A stretch of 57,264 nucleotides of DNA from Clostridia bacterium. GTDB taxonomy: Bacteria; Bacillota; Clostridia; Oscillospirales; CAG-382. Location: positions 1 through 57,264 of the forward strand of contig JAFTTN010000061.1 of NCBI GenBank assembly GCA_017466805.1, in the 5' to 3' direction. The position numbers were made by a program, and so were the translations under genes. Under the pieces are notes generated by a model that did not search any database, was not told where the DNA came from, and saw only the letters and a program-made list of their open reading frames with translations. The first letter of the stretch is position 1. Every line of letters begins with the position of its first letter. Of this stretch, positions 50,004 to 57,264 are shown one piece after another.

Positions 50004-50349
50004 CGTATACCTCCTTCAAAATATCGGCGATAACGCCGTATTCAATACCCTTTTCCTTAAGCTCGCTCAACGCCTTGTATATCTCGGCGCGGCGGTCGTT
50101 TTCCTGCGTCGCCTCGCCCGCATAGGTGACGAACGCCCCTTTTTTCGGCAGCGAGCAGATTAACCCCTGCTCCTCGAGCAGAGTATATGCCTTTTGTACT
50201 GTGTTCGGGTTGACTCCAAGCTCGTTTGCCGCAACGCGTACGCTGGGAAGCTTGTCGCCGTCGCGCAGAACGCCGATGCGTATATATTTTTCGTACCGCT
50301 CGGCAACCTCGATATAAACGTCGCGCTTGCCTGTTAAGCCCTTGGGCAT
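49990..50349 (-). CDS. GntR-family regulator, YtrA type
   Basis: The 119 residues consist of a GntR winged helix (IRIGVLRDGDKLPSVRVAAN, ELGVNPNTVQKAYTLLEEQG) and the short helical tail of the YtrA subfamily, too short for an effector domain. It is the first gene of the ABC operon and probably represses it. Three CTGTATTAT words lie between its promoter and start, likely operators. Ribosome site: AAGGAGG. Confidence 0.93.
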   Translation of the reverse strand: MPKGLTGKRDVYIEVAERYEKYIRIGVLRDGDKLPSVRVAANELGVNPNTVQKAYTLLEEQGLICSLPKKGAFVTYAGEATQENDRRAEIYKALSELKEKGIEYGVIADILKEVYDDRD

Positions 50350-50366
50350 TCTACCGCCTCCTTAAA

Positions 50367-50426
50367 CTGTATTATCTGTATTATCTGTGTCAACTGTATT
50401 ATAACAACCGCCGCGGCGTTTGTCAA
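50367..50426 (-). promoter_or_regulatory. Promoter and triple-repeat operator of the GntR-ABC operon
   Basis: Minus strand TTGACA (50421-50426), 17-bp spacer, TATAAT (50398-50403), a consensus promoter. The word CTGTATTAT occurs at 50367, 50376 and 50394 (plus-strand coordinates), the last overlapping the -10 box. Repression by the GntR product is expected. Confidence 0.8.
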
Positions 50427-50471
50427 TAGCTTTTTTGTGTTTTTTAAAAATAGGGGAAAATGGAAAAAACG

Positions 50472-50512
50472 CCCTCCGTTCACACGAAAGGTGGCAGCCG
50501 AAGGCCGACGGA
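50472..50512. repeat. Intergenic stem-loop
   Basis: CCTCCGT and ACGGAGG form the outer stem, with GGC/GCC pairs inside (GGCAGCCGAAGGCC). It resembles an intergenic repeat of gut Clostridia. Nothing else gene-like lies in 50430-50616. Confidence 0.45.
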
Positions 50513-50616
50513 GGAGCGGCGGTTATTGTATAGGTTATCCCGTTGTTGCAATTCCAAGCTAAGCGACAATGATACACTATAAAAATTTTTGTCCTAAAAA
50601 TTTTTGGGAAAGAGCG

Positions 50617-50650
50617 CGAGAGAACCCTTTTTATAAAAAGGGTTCTCTCG
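50617..50650. terminator. 34-bp perfect palindrome, probable terminator
   Basis: CGAGAGAACCCTTTTT and AAAAAGGGTTCTCTCG meet at TA with no loop. It may terminate minus-strand WYL transcription or be the boundary of the adjoining tandem repeat. Confidence 0.65.
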
Positions 50651-50714
50651 TAAAAAAACTCGTAAAAAACTCGTAAAAAACTCGTAAAAAAACTCGTAAA
50701 AAACTCGTAAAAAA
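50647..50714. repeat. Tandem repeat (CTCGTAAAAAA)6
   Basis: CTCGTAAAAA begins at 50647, 50659, 50670, 50681, 50693 and 50704, with a period of 11-12 bp, just downstream of the WYL operon stop. Phased A-tracts at about one helical turn should bend the DNA. Confidence 0.85.
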
Positions 50715-50726
50715 TCACAAAAACCG

Positions 50727-51638
50727 TTAAAGCGTAAAGCGGCGTTGAAGCATAAGACGGTTTTTTATCAGCCCGACGAAGCGCGCGGGGGCAACCACCT
50801 TTACCATAGGGCCGAAGGAAAGGATGCGGATAATAAGCTCGCTTTCGTCGTCGGCATCGTATTTCACGGTTAGCCGATAGACGTTTTCGGATATACGCAC
50901 CGCCTGCTTTTCGAAATGCGCGAAATGAAGCATAACCCGTTCGAGCGCGTTGCGCTCGTCGAACACGTCGAGCACCACCTCGCGCGCGGTGTCGCGTAAT
51001 CGCGGGCGAGCAACGCCTTGCGCTCCGTTTTCGCAAAGCTCGCAGCTTGTAAGCCTGCCGAGGTTAACCGTTACGATATCGCGCGCGGTTTCACCGATAA
51101 GACGGAACTTGTCGTCCTTTTCGGAAAACTCAAGCTTTTTCGGCATAAGCGAAAGATGCATTTTTACTCCGCGGCGGTTTATCATAGTAAGCGAAATCCG
51201 ATTTTGCCCGCGCAACGCCGAAAGCACGGTGCGGAAGCGCGATATATAGCCGGGATCGCTGTAATTGTCGCCGTCGGAATACTTGTCGTAAATTATATAG
51301 TCCTCGTCGGTGAAAAGCGGGGTAACGTCTTCGAATCCGCTTTGGTCGATGTCGAAGAGCGCAATGCGCTTGTCGCAAAGCACCGCTTTAATAAACCGCT
51401 TTTGCAAAAGCGTTAAAGGCATAGTGGGGGAATGCAAAATCGGGGTGGAAAGGTCGGGGTTCAAAAGCTGCCATTTTTGCTTTTTAAGCGCGGGCGCAAT
51501 AGTAATCGCGCTTTCCGCAAACGCCGCTTCGCGCACGGCATCGGCAAGCGTTTTTTCGGTTAGCTCTCCTTCGATTGCAAGGCTTAATATCTTTGCAACG
51601 GTATTGTAATAGGCGGAATAAAGCTCGCTGAATATCAT
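50727..51638 (-). CDS. WYL-domain protein, second of a pair
   Basis: The 303 residues have a helical amino part and a WYL domain in the middle (FRTVLSALRGQNRISLTMIN, then MPKKLEFSEKDDKFRLIGET), with a carboxyl extension ending RFVGLIKNRLMLQRRF. WYL proteins are ligand- or nucleic-acid-sensing regulators. It overlaps the preceding WYL gene by 4 bp, so the pair likely works as a heteromer, as PafB/PafC do. No separate HTH is evident in this one. Confidence 0.8.
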   Translation of the reverse strand: MIFSELYSAYYNTVAKILSLAIEGELTEKTLADAVREAAFAESAITIAPALKKQKWQLLNPDLSTPILHSPTMPLTLLQKRFIKAVLCDKRIALFDIDQSGFEDVTPLFTDEDYIIYDKYSDGDNYSDPGYISRFRTVLSALRGQNRISLTMINRRGVKMHLSLMPKKLEFSEKDDKFRLIGETARDIVTVNLGRLTSCELCENGAQGVARPRLRDTAREVVLDVFDERNALERVMLHFAHFEKQAVRISENVYRLTVKYDADDESELIIRILSFGPMVKVVAPARFVGLIKNRLMLQRRFTL

Positions 51639-52879
51639 TCTGCGCCACCCCCGATTCCGTATAGCCTGCAGGTTTTTTCTATATCCAGCTTAAAGCAGTT
51701 TTCAACCGCGCGGTTGCTGCATTTAAAGCTTGTTATGCGGCAAATAAAGCTGCGTATCCAGGGGATAAGCTCGCTCGAATCGAAAACGCGTGCGCTGAAT
51801 TTGTAGTGAGCTTCATCGATTTTTTCGATTTCGCCGATGCGCTTTTCGCGCAGTAACCGCGAAACAATGTGCGTTTCGGCGGGCTTTACCTCGACGGTGA
51901 ATTCGATTTCCTCGAGCCCTCCTCTGCCCGAACGGCAGGAAACGCCCCACATATTTTTTTGCGCGGTTTTCAAAAGCGCGCGGTATTCGGCAAAGCTTTC
52001 GCATTCCTCGCAGATTTCGATATTGGAAATATAATCTATTCGAAGCGAGGTAAGCCCGCGGAAGCGGGGGTTGTAGGCAAGCAAATGCTGCCTGCCGCTT
52101 TGCGCCGAAACGTAAATACGCAGCGGGACAACCTTGTGCCGATGCGTAACGGTTGAATTGCGGCTTAAATTATCGAGCGTTATATAGCATTTTCGGCTCA
52201 TCGCATCGAACAGCGTTTCCAAAATACCGCTGTCGAGTGTGCCGGTGATATAGTGATGCTTGAAGCCGAAAAGGCAATCGGTGTTATTTTGCTTGTCGAG
52301 CAGGAACGATCCGATAACGCCGCAGGGAAGTATTTCCGAAAAATAATCGAGCGCGGCTTGCGAAAGCGGTTGGCGACCGCTTTCGGCGCGGCGGTATAAA
52401 AGCCTTTTGCCCTGCTTTTGCGTTGTTATAATTCCCTCCTGCGAATATTCCTTTAGCTTTTTGCGAACGGTGGATTCGTCGAAGCTTATCGGGCTTTCGA
52501 ACGCCGAAAGATATTCGTCGGCTCGGTTTAAAATATCCTCGAGCGGAAGCGCAATTTCGCTCGAATGAAGAATATCGAAAAGGATAAAATGAAGCGTAAT
52601 ATCCTTGTCGGTAAAGCTTTTCGATTTCCACGCCTTAAAAAGCGGGTTTCTGCCTGCAGTGCGGCTGTCGATGGAAATAAAGGTTACCTTGCCCTCGGCG
52701 TTGCGTACAAAGCGCATATTATCGGGCATCCAGCTTTCCATTCTGCGCCGCTCGTCGTCGTATGAACGGGCGCTTTTGCGGTCGTATTCCTCGCGGCTTT
52801 TAAAGCCGTAAACGTAAAAATCACGCATATATGCGCGCACCCGCTCGAAATTTTTTATAAGCTCGCTGTATTCCGACAA
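51635..52879 (-). CDS. WYL-domain transcriptional regulator, first of a pair
   Basis: TTG at 52879 is chosen because AAGGAGGCGG lies at the proper distance, giving 414 residues; no ATG fits. A winged-HTH-like region (FDESTVRKKLKEYSQEGIIT) is followed by a WYL domain (RNSTVTHRHKVVPLRIYVSA, QHLLAYNPRFRGLTSLRIDYI) and a WCX-type carboxyl part. It probably binds DNA and senses a ligand. Coupled to the second WYL gene and divergent from the secreted phosphoesterase. Confidence 0.85.
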   Translation of the reverse strand: MSEYSELIKNFERVRAYMRDFYVYGFKSREEYDRKSARSYDDERRRMESWMPDNMRFVRNAEGKVTFISIDSRTAGRNPLFKAWKSKSFTDKDITLHFILFDILHSSEIALPLEDILNRADEYLSAFESPISFDESTVRKKLKEYSQEGIITTQKQGKRLLYRRAESGRQPLSQAALDYFSEILPCGVIGSFLLDKQNNTDCLFGFKHHYITGTLDSGILETLFDAMSRKCYITLDNLSRNSTVTHRHKVVPLRIYVSAQSGRQHLLAYNPRFRGLTSLRIDYISNIEICEECESFAEYRALLKTAQKNMWGVSCRSGRGGLEEIEFTVEVKPAETHIVSRLLREKRIGEIEKIDEAHYKFSARVFDSSELIPWIRSFICRITSFKCSNRAVENCFKLDIEKTCRLYGIGGGAE

Positions 52880-52913
52880 AGCTCCCGCCTCCTTTTTCCG
52901 TTTCTTCCTTTTA

Positions 52914-52942
52914 ATTATAACAGCAAGGCTTGCTCTTTGCAA
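52914..52942 (-). promoter_or_regulatory. Promoter of the WYL pair
   Basis: Minus strand TTGCAA (52937-52942), 17-bp spacer, TATAAT (52914-52919). Confidence 0.78.
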
Positions 52943-53023
52943 CAAATAAAGAAAAAAACCGTTTACTTTTTTGCTTTGTCGTGTTATGATATTAATAATA
53001 AAAGCATTAGGGGGCAAAAAAAG

Positions 53024-55462
53024 GTGAAAAAATTGAACTCTTTATTTCTCGTTATCGCGCTTCTTTTGTGTCTGCTTACACAGGCGCTTTCGGCGTTCGC
53101 GACCGATACTCCCACCACCGTTACCGTAACCTTTGTGGGTGACGAATCCGAAAAGGCGGGCTTTATGCAAAGCGTTATAAGCATCACCCCCGGCGACAAC
53201 GCCATTGCCGAGGGCTATTATCTCGTTTATTACACCGACGGCAGCAAGGTTTTGCCGAATTACGATGAGCTTGCAACCGTTCCGGCTTCCGACGGAAGCA
53301 CGGTAAGCGTTAATATTTCCGACGGTATTATGATACCGCCCGAGGCAAAGGGAATTGCCGTTTTCGAAAGCGCAAAACGCTTTCTCGATACCGCTCCCGA
53401 TATTAAAAACGCGGTTGCAAAAGCCGAAATACCCGCAAGCAAGCGTATAACGCTTGGCACGGCGGAAAGCATTTTCGGTGCCGTTTCCGACGTTCATATG
53501 AACTACGAGCAATACGACCGCGGCGCTTATCAAAAATGGGCAAACGCGCTTGATTTCTATAAGAACAGCAAGGCGGAATATATTATCGTTGCCGGCGATA
53601 TGACGGGCGACAAGGGCGAAACCCCCGATTTAGAGGACCAATACAAAAAATACGTCGAAATCGTCGAAGCATCTCCCTTCCCGCTTTCGAATATCTACGA
53701 ATGCATCGGCAACCACGGCAACACAAGCGCCGACCGACCGCTGTTTAACCAATACCTGCAGGGCGCAGACGAGATTCACCCCTATGCAAATTCGCCCTAT
53801 TACCATATTTTAAAGGACGGCAAAACGCGTGACAGCCTTTTCGTGTTTATGTGCCAGGAAATCGAAGCCACCGGCGAAAGCTCGACAAAGGATAACTTTT
53901 CGAAAGCGCAGATCGATTGGCTGGAGGGGCTTTTGAAGCAATACGGCAACAGCGGCACGAATATATTTTTAATCATTCACTCGCCGTTCCTTAACTTCGG
54001 CGCGGGCGACCGCAAGGGCGGCGGTTATACCGCCTGCATCACCTTCAAGGACGAATACACCCAAACGATGCGCCTTAAAGCGATGCTCGAAAAATACAAG
54101 GACATTATCGTTATGTCGGGACACACCCACGTTTCGCTTTACGATAACGCCAACTATTCCGACGAATACAACTCCTTCGCACGCACAGTACATATCGGCT
54201 CGACCTCGCAGCCCTGCGGCTACGGCGAGGGAAGCGTTTACACCCGCAGCTACGACGGCAGATATTCGGTTACCACCACCTATGGCAGCGAGGGCTATCT
54301 CGTAGAGGTTTATTCGAACTATATCGTATACAAGGGCTACAACCTTTCGACAGGTAAATTAATTCCCGCCGCGATTATTCTTATCCCCGTGAACGCATTC
54401 GGCGGTGCGGGCAACCCCAATCTTCCCAAGGATCCGAGCGAGGTATTCGAGGGCTCGGGCACGAAGGCAGACCCTTATCTTATCACCTCGCCCGACGATT
54501 TTATGGCACTCACCGCGGGCTTCAACGCCTGCTCCACCACCGTGCAGAGCGAAATGTACGGCTACGGTAAATATTTCCGACAGACCGCCGATATCGATAT
54601 GACCAACTATTACGGCTATATCGGCACCGAGGCGAACGGTAACGCAAAGGCGTTCTTTGCGGGCATATACGACGGCAACGGCAAAACGCTTACCGTTAAC
54701 ATCAACAGCACGAATCAGCGCTCGGTATTCCCCTACGTCTACGGCGCGGTTTGCAACCTACATATAAAGGGCAGTATAAAAGCAGACGCCAGCGCACAGC
54801 CGGTCCGCACGCTTTACGGCAGTATAGTAAACTGCATTTTCGAGCTTAATCTCGATTCGGGAATAGCCAACGGCGTGCTGTATTCGAACTACGGCTTGGT
54901 TTACAACGTCTACACAAAGGGCACTCTTTCGGGCACCAACCTCAACCCGATTTCGAGCAACGACACCTCGGTTAACTACGGCAACGTTTACCATTATTAT
55001 ACCAACAACGGCGCGGCTGTAAGCGATTCATACGGCGTTCGCAGCAACGATTTGGCGGCTATTGCCAACGCCTTCAATTCGCACAGCGGAAGCGGATACT
55101 CCGCGGCGGTCAGCGCAATCGGCGGCATCGAGCTGCAATTTGCACGCGCAAACGGTAGCGCGCTCGTTTTCGGCACCGCGCCCGCACCCGATCCCGACCC
55201 CGATCCCGACCCTGATCCCGACCCCGACCCCGATCCCGATCCCGATCCCGATCCCGACCCCGAATACACTCTTGGCGACGTTAACGCCGACGGCAAAATC
55301 GACCAATACGATTACATTCTTGTAAAGCGCCACTACTTCGAAACCCGCATTCTTTCTTCGGAAGAAGCTTTGCGCGCAGACGTCAACAAGGATAACAAGG
55401 TAGACCAATACGACTACATCCTTATCGCAAGACATTATTTCGGCACCTATATCATTAAATAA
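53024..55462 (+). CDS. Secreted calcineurin-like phosphoesterase with dockerin
   Basis: GTG at 53024 (AGGGGG upstream) gives 812 residues starting with a signal peptide cleaved after AFA near residue 26. The metallophosphatase domain shows Asp156-Val-His158, Gly191-Asp192, Gly229-Asn230-His231, His319 and GHTH at 366-369, the full metal-ligand set. A beta-rich region near 490-710 (GTKADPYLITSPDDFMAL; GLUG-like repeats) follows, then a run of 12 Asp-Pro pairs, and a type I dockerin with two Ca-binding repeats (DVNADGKIDQYDYI and DVNKDNKVDQYDYI). It is probably tethered to cohesins outside the cell. The substrate is unknown. Confidence 0.9.
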   Translation: MKKLNSLFLVIALLLCLLTQALSAFATDTPTTVTVTFVGDESEKAGFMQSVISITPGDNAIAEGYYLVYYTDGSKVLPNYDELATVPASDGSTVSVNISDGIMIPPEAKGIAVFESAKRFLDTAPDIKNAVAKAEIPASKRITLGTAESIFGAVSDVHMNYEQYDRGAYQKWANALDFYKNSKAEYIIVAGDMTGDKGETPDLEDQYKKYVEIVEASPFPLSNIYECIGNHGNTSADRPLFNQYLQGADEIHPYANSPYYHILKDGKTRDSLFVFMCQEIEATGESSTKDNFSKAQIDWLEGLLKQYGNSGTNIFLIIHSPFLNFGAGDRKGGGYTACITFKDEYTQTMRLKAMLEKYKDIIVMSGHTHVSLYDNANYSDEYNSFARTVHIGSTSQPCGYGEGSVYTRSYDGRYSVTTTYGSEGYLVEVYSNYIVYKGYNLSTGKLIPAAIILIPVNAFGGAGNPNLPKDPSEVFEGSGTKADPYLITSPDDFMALTAGFNACSTTVQSEMYGYGKYFRQTADIDMTNYYGYIGTEANGNAKAFFAGIYDGNGKTLTVNINSTNQRSVFPYVYGAVCNLHIKGSIKADASAQPVRTLYGSIVNCIFELNLDSGIANGVLYSNYGLVYNVYTKGTLSGTNLNPISSNDTSVNYGNVYHYYTNNGAAVSDSYGVRSNDLAAIANAFNSHSGSGYSAAVSAIGGIELQFARANGSALVFGTAPAPDPDPDPDPDPDPDPDPDPDPDPDPEYTLGDVNADGKIDQYDYILVKRHYFETRILSSEEALRADVNKDNKVDQYDYILIARHYFGTYIIK
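55190..55261 (+). repeat. Hexanucleotide tract coding Asp-Pro x12
   Basis: Twelve GAYCCC units encode the Asp-Pro linker between the enzyme region and the dockerin. Length changes by slippage would stay in frame and alter only linker length. Confidence 0.92.
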
Positions 55463-55475
55463 CAAGGAGAAGAAA

Positions 55476-56012
55476 ATGGAAGAAAACAAGGTTATCTACT
55501 GTAAAAATTGCGGTGCAGAGCTTGACGGAAATGCATTCTTCTGCAACAAATGCGGCACACCTACAGCAAATTCGGAAAAGATTACTCCGCCCGCACAGCC
55601 CGAAACGCAAAACATAGACCCCAATATCAGCAAAAAGGATTATATGAAGCTTTGCGCTCCCGCTTCGATAAAAAAGGCGGTGCGTAATTCTGCGATCCTG
55701 TGCTATATCTGCGGCGGCATTACGGTATTGGCTTCACTGCTTTTAAACCCGCTCGGCATCATCGACGGCTTGGTGTTTATCGGGCTCGGCTTGGGAGTTC
55801 ATCTTACAAGCAGCCGTGCCTGTGCGATCATCGCGCTTGTTGTCGCGGTGCTCGAGGTTGTGCTGACCTTCGTCCTTTCGGGTACGCTTACGGGCTGGCT
55901 GTGGATAATCGCGGGTATTTCCTGCGTTATCGCGACCAACAAGGCGCATAAAAGCTATAAAAGCTTTAAATCGGGACTCGTTTCCAACCCCAACCTCCAC
56001 GATTTTCAGTAA
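55476..56012 (+). CDS. Zinc-ribbon membrane protein
   Basis: The 178 residues begin with a zinc ribbon (YCKNCGAELDGNAFFCNKCG, two Cys-X2-Cys pairs), then a linker, and three to four membrane helices (SAILCYICGGITVLASLLL; LIDGLVF region; ACAIIALVVAVLEVVLTFVL; GWLWIIAGISCVIA). A common architecture in Clostridia with unknown role. It starts 13 bp after the dockerin enzyme with AAGGAG, so it may share its transcript. A perfect terminator follows. Confidence 0.85.
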   Translation: MEENKVIYCKNCGAELDGNAFFCNKCGTPTANSEKITPPAQPETQNIDPNISKKDYMKLCAPASIKKAVRNSAILCYICGGITVLASLLLNPLGIIDGLVFIGLGLGVHLTSSRACAIIALVVAVLEVVLTFVLSGTLTGWLWIIAGISCVIATNKAHKSYKSFKSGLVSNPNLHDFQ

Positions 56013-56030
56013 AAATACACACTTGAAACA

Positions 56031-56056
56031 AAAAAGAAGGCGTCTGCCTTCTTTTT
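56031..56056 (+). terminator. Rho-independent terminator
   Basis: AAAAAGAAGGC and GCCTTCTTTTT form a perfect 11-bp stem with loop GTCT. Confidence 0.92.
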
Positions 56057-56075
56057 GTTGTGTGTTTGGTTTTTA

Positions 56076-56255
56076 GTGATATTCCGTCTTCGACGGAGTG
56101 ATATTTTGTTTTAAAAATCCCTCGCCTATGGCGAGATATTTTAAAAACAAAGTGATATTGAAACCCTGCGGCTTCAGTGATATTCTATTCGCCATAAACT
56201 GTCCGCAGGCATATCACTTGCGAAGCAAATATCACGCACCGAAGGGGCATATCAC
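56076..56255. repeat. Hairpin array with GTGATAT/ATATCAC boundary words
   Basis: GTGATAT occurs at 56076, 56098, 56152 and 56177; the inverted ATATCAC at 56211, 56229 and 56249. Between the words lie small stems with CTTCG-like loops (CCGTCTTCGACGG; CTCGCCTATGGCGAG). The direct half and inverted half make the whole array roughly palindromic around 56195. No gene lies in 56057-56314. Confidence 0.85.
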
Positions 56256-56314
56256 TCGCCGAACCTGCCCCACAAAACACAGTTTGCGGGGACCCAGTAA
56301 GGCGAATATAACAG

Positions 56315-56342
56315 AAAAACCACTTCTTGTGAAGTGGTTTTT
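56315..56342. terminator. Bidirectional terminator at the MazG side
   Basis: AAAAACCACTTC and GAAGTGGTTTTT form a perfect 12-bp stem with loop TTGT, 58 bp after the end of the MazG-like gene. Confidence 0.85.
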
Positions 56343-56399
56343 CTGTCTATGGGTAACCAAACGGAGCGGAATTAAGGTGAGAGTAAGTAAAAGTATAGC

Positions 56400-56732
56400 T
56401 TACTGTTTTTTCTCCGATAAGAAGGTTTCAAGGTTTATTGTGTGATGATATTTGATTGATGCTTTTTTGTCTTTTTCAATCATGAGTGTCGTAAGGTCGA
56501 TATCATTAATTGCAGCAATAGCAACAATGTAGTGTATCATATCCGCAAGCTCAATACCTAATTGCTCCTGAAGATCATTTTCGTCAGATGCTTTACGGCC
56601 GGCTCGCTTGTTCAACACTTCGGCAACCTCTCCAATTTCCTCTACCAACTTCATAAACATACTTTGTTCAGTGGCCCAACCACAGTAACGGTCTGCCAGA
56701 TATGTCTGCAATTCATCGATGGAAATTTTCAC
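56400..56732 (-). CDS. MazG-like nucleotide pyrophosphohydrolase
   Basis: GTG at 56732 follows AAAGGAG with 8-nt spacing; 110 residues. MFMKLVEEIGEVAEVLNKRA supplies the EExxE metal motif and EQLGIELADMIHYIVAIAA the ExxD motif of all-alpha NTP pyrophosphatases. Such enzymes hydrolyse (d)NTPs to monophosphates. The start overlaps the four-helix-bundle stop (GTGA), so the two are coupled. Both genes lie between two hairpin arrays and look like a small mobile cassette. Confidence 0.88.
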   Translation of the reverse strand: MKISIDELQTYLADRYCGWATEQSMFMKLVEEIGEVAEVLNKRAGRKASDENDLQEQLGIELADMIHYIVAIAAINDIDLTTLMIEKDKKASIKYHHTINLETFLSEKKQ

Positions 56733-57076
56733 TTTGCATTCTCCTTTGCAGTATTGATGGAGGCAATTAAGATGCGGCGAATCGTACCGCACTGATTATA
56801 AAGATCTATTGCTGTATCTCTATTCAGAATATCGGATTTTACAAACAATTCAAGCCAATATTCCGTTTCGTAGCATTCCTTCACAGCGATTTGGAATTTT
56901 GCCATAAAGTCAGGCTTTCCGTGGGCGTAATTTGCTTCGTGAATGTTGGCACCGATAGATGTAGCAGAACGCTCCAACTGCTTTACAAGGGAATAATGTC
57001 CTTTGATGGTTTCGCAGAGCTTAATGATTTTAACTGCAAAGTCTGTTGAAATATCCCGGAGTTTTGATTCAGTCAT
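56729..57076 (-). CDS. Four-helix-bundle protein (S23/IVP family)
   Basis: The 115 residues match the family of 23S rRNA intervening-sequence-encoded proteins (TIGR02436-like): VKIIKLCETIKGHYSLVKQL, ERSATSIGANIHEANYAHGKPDFMAKF-type core and KECYETEYWLELFVKSDILN. The family also includes relatives of the Avd protein of diversity-generating retroelements; no reverse transcriptase is seen here. The function is unknown. The site AAAGGCGG precedes the ATG; a TTAACT-16-TATACT promoter lies at about 57089-57116. Confidence 0.88.
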   Translation of the reverse strand: MTESKLRDISTDFAVKIIKLCETIKGHYSLVKQLERSATSIGANIHEANYAHGKPDFMAKFQIAVKECYETEYWLELFVKSDILNRDTAIDLYNQCGTIRRILIASINTAKENAK

Positions 57077-57129
57077 ATCACTACCGCCTTTCGTGAAATA
57101 AGTATATCATAATTGTCAGGAAAGTTAAA

Positions 57130-57258
57130 GTGAAATATCCTTCGGATGTGAAATAATGACCTGCGGTCATTGTGAAATATTCGGTGTGCCACCGAATGTG
57201 AAATGAAATAAATCCACTCACGCCCGCAGGCATTTCACACGCCGTAGGCGTATTTCAC
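57130..57258. repeat. Hairpin array with GTGAAAT/ATTTCAC boundary words
   Basis: GTGAAAT occurs at 57130, 57148, 57172 and 57198; ATTTCAC at 57232 and 57252. Stems lie between them: ATCC-TTC-GGAT, ATGACC-TGC-GGTCAT, ATTCGGT-GTGCC-ACCGAAT and GCC-GTA-GGC. The array runs to the window end, so its full length is not known. Confidence 0.85.
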
Positions 57259-57264
57259 GCACGA

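Noticed and set aside
50362-51036. Long minus-strand frame with basic, low-complexity protein
   Set aside because: It lies out of frame over the WYL gene and translates tandem repeats and intergenic stems; no start signal.
56076-56255. CRISPR array at the right end
   Set aside because: Words are 7 bp, unevenly spaced and switch orientation midway, with hairpins between them.
56729-57076. Avd of a diversity-generating retroelement
   Set aside because: No reverse transcriptase, template repeat or variable gene is visible in the window; the sequence fits S23-type four-helix proteins.

Overview
The window looks like a chromosome segment of a gut-type Clostridia (Bacillota, probably an uncultured Oscillospirales/Christensenellales-like lineage). 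This is inferred from the AGGAGG ribosome sites, the dockerin-bearing secreted enzyme, the LytTR/DUF3021 and YtrA-type GntR/ABC modules, the FprA-rubredoxin fusion, and the intergenic hairpin repeats common in that group. The species cannot be named from sequence alone.

Region 1-18.4 kb is AT-richer and accessory in character. It starts with a DUF815 ATPase interrupted by an in-frame stop. A divergent LysR regulator faces a TrpXYZ-like ABC importer, followed by a DUF554 membrane protein, a MaoC-like hotdog protein, a DUF6809 protein and a CAP/SCP lipoprotein. From about 7.7 to 18.4 kb lies a compact mobilizable element beside tRNA-Pro(CGG). It carries a 1022-residue single-chain double-psi-barrel polymerase of the eukaryotic RdRP/YonO/RNAP beta-prime superfamily (FQIR...KG and DYDGD motifs), coupled to an unknown 290-residue protein. 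Divergent to these are a leader peptide with hairpins, an excisionase, a HTH protein, a relaxosome protein, a MobP-type relaxase and two overlapping tyrosine recombinases, with a potassium-channel gene broken by one TGA codon at the right side. An imperfect 32-bp direct repeat (7676-7707 and 18341-18372) may mark its ends.

Region 18.9-30.9 kb is mostly core genome: ruvX, small proteins, a family-10-like glycosidase, a lipoprotein, a LytTR/DUF3021 pair, a CDF metal exporter, a TetR regulator, xpt-hpt purine salvage, coaX with an ECF S component, FprA flavoprotein-rubredoxin and plsY. Two copies of a 165-bp intergenic repeat sit here.

Region 30.9-38.4 kb is the second unusual system. One strong promoter drives five minus-strand genes: a TIR-DUF6273 protein, a 746-residue coiled-coil protein, a ParA/MinD-like ATPase, a 751-residue protein and a protein with two SpeD-like (AdoMet decarboxylase) domains. 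Only the second SpeD domain keeps the Ser/His/Cys set. The genes run with gaps of 26 bp or less straight into plsY and fprA. The composition suggests a nucleotide or polyamine-linked sensing or defence module, but no function is shown.

Region 38.7-57.3 kb holds mntP-galT, a second LytTR/DUF3021 pair with a 21-bp-spaced operator, a eukaryotic-type glycogen branching enzyme, trmL, an SPFH protein, tRNA fossils, a GntR-ABC operon, a pair of WYL regulators, a dockerin phosphoesterase, a zinc-ribbon membrane protein, and finally a four-helix-bundle/MazG-like pair flanked on both sides by arrays of small hairpins separated by GTGATAT or GTGAAAT words.
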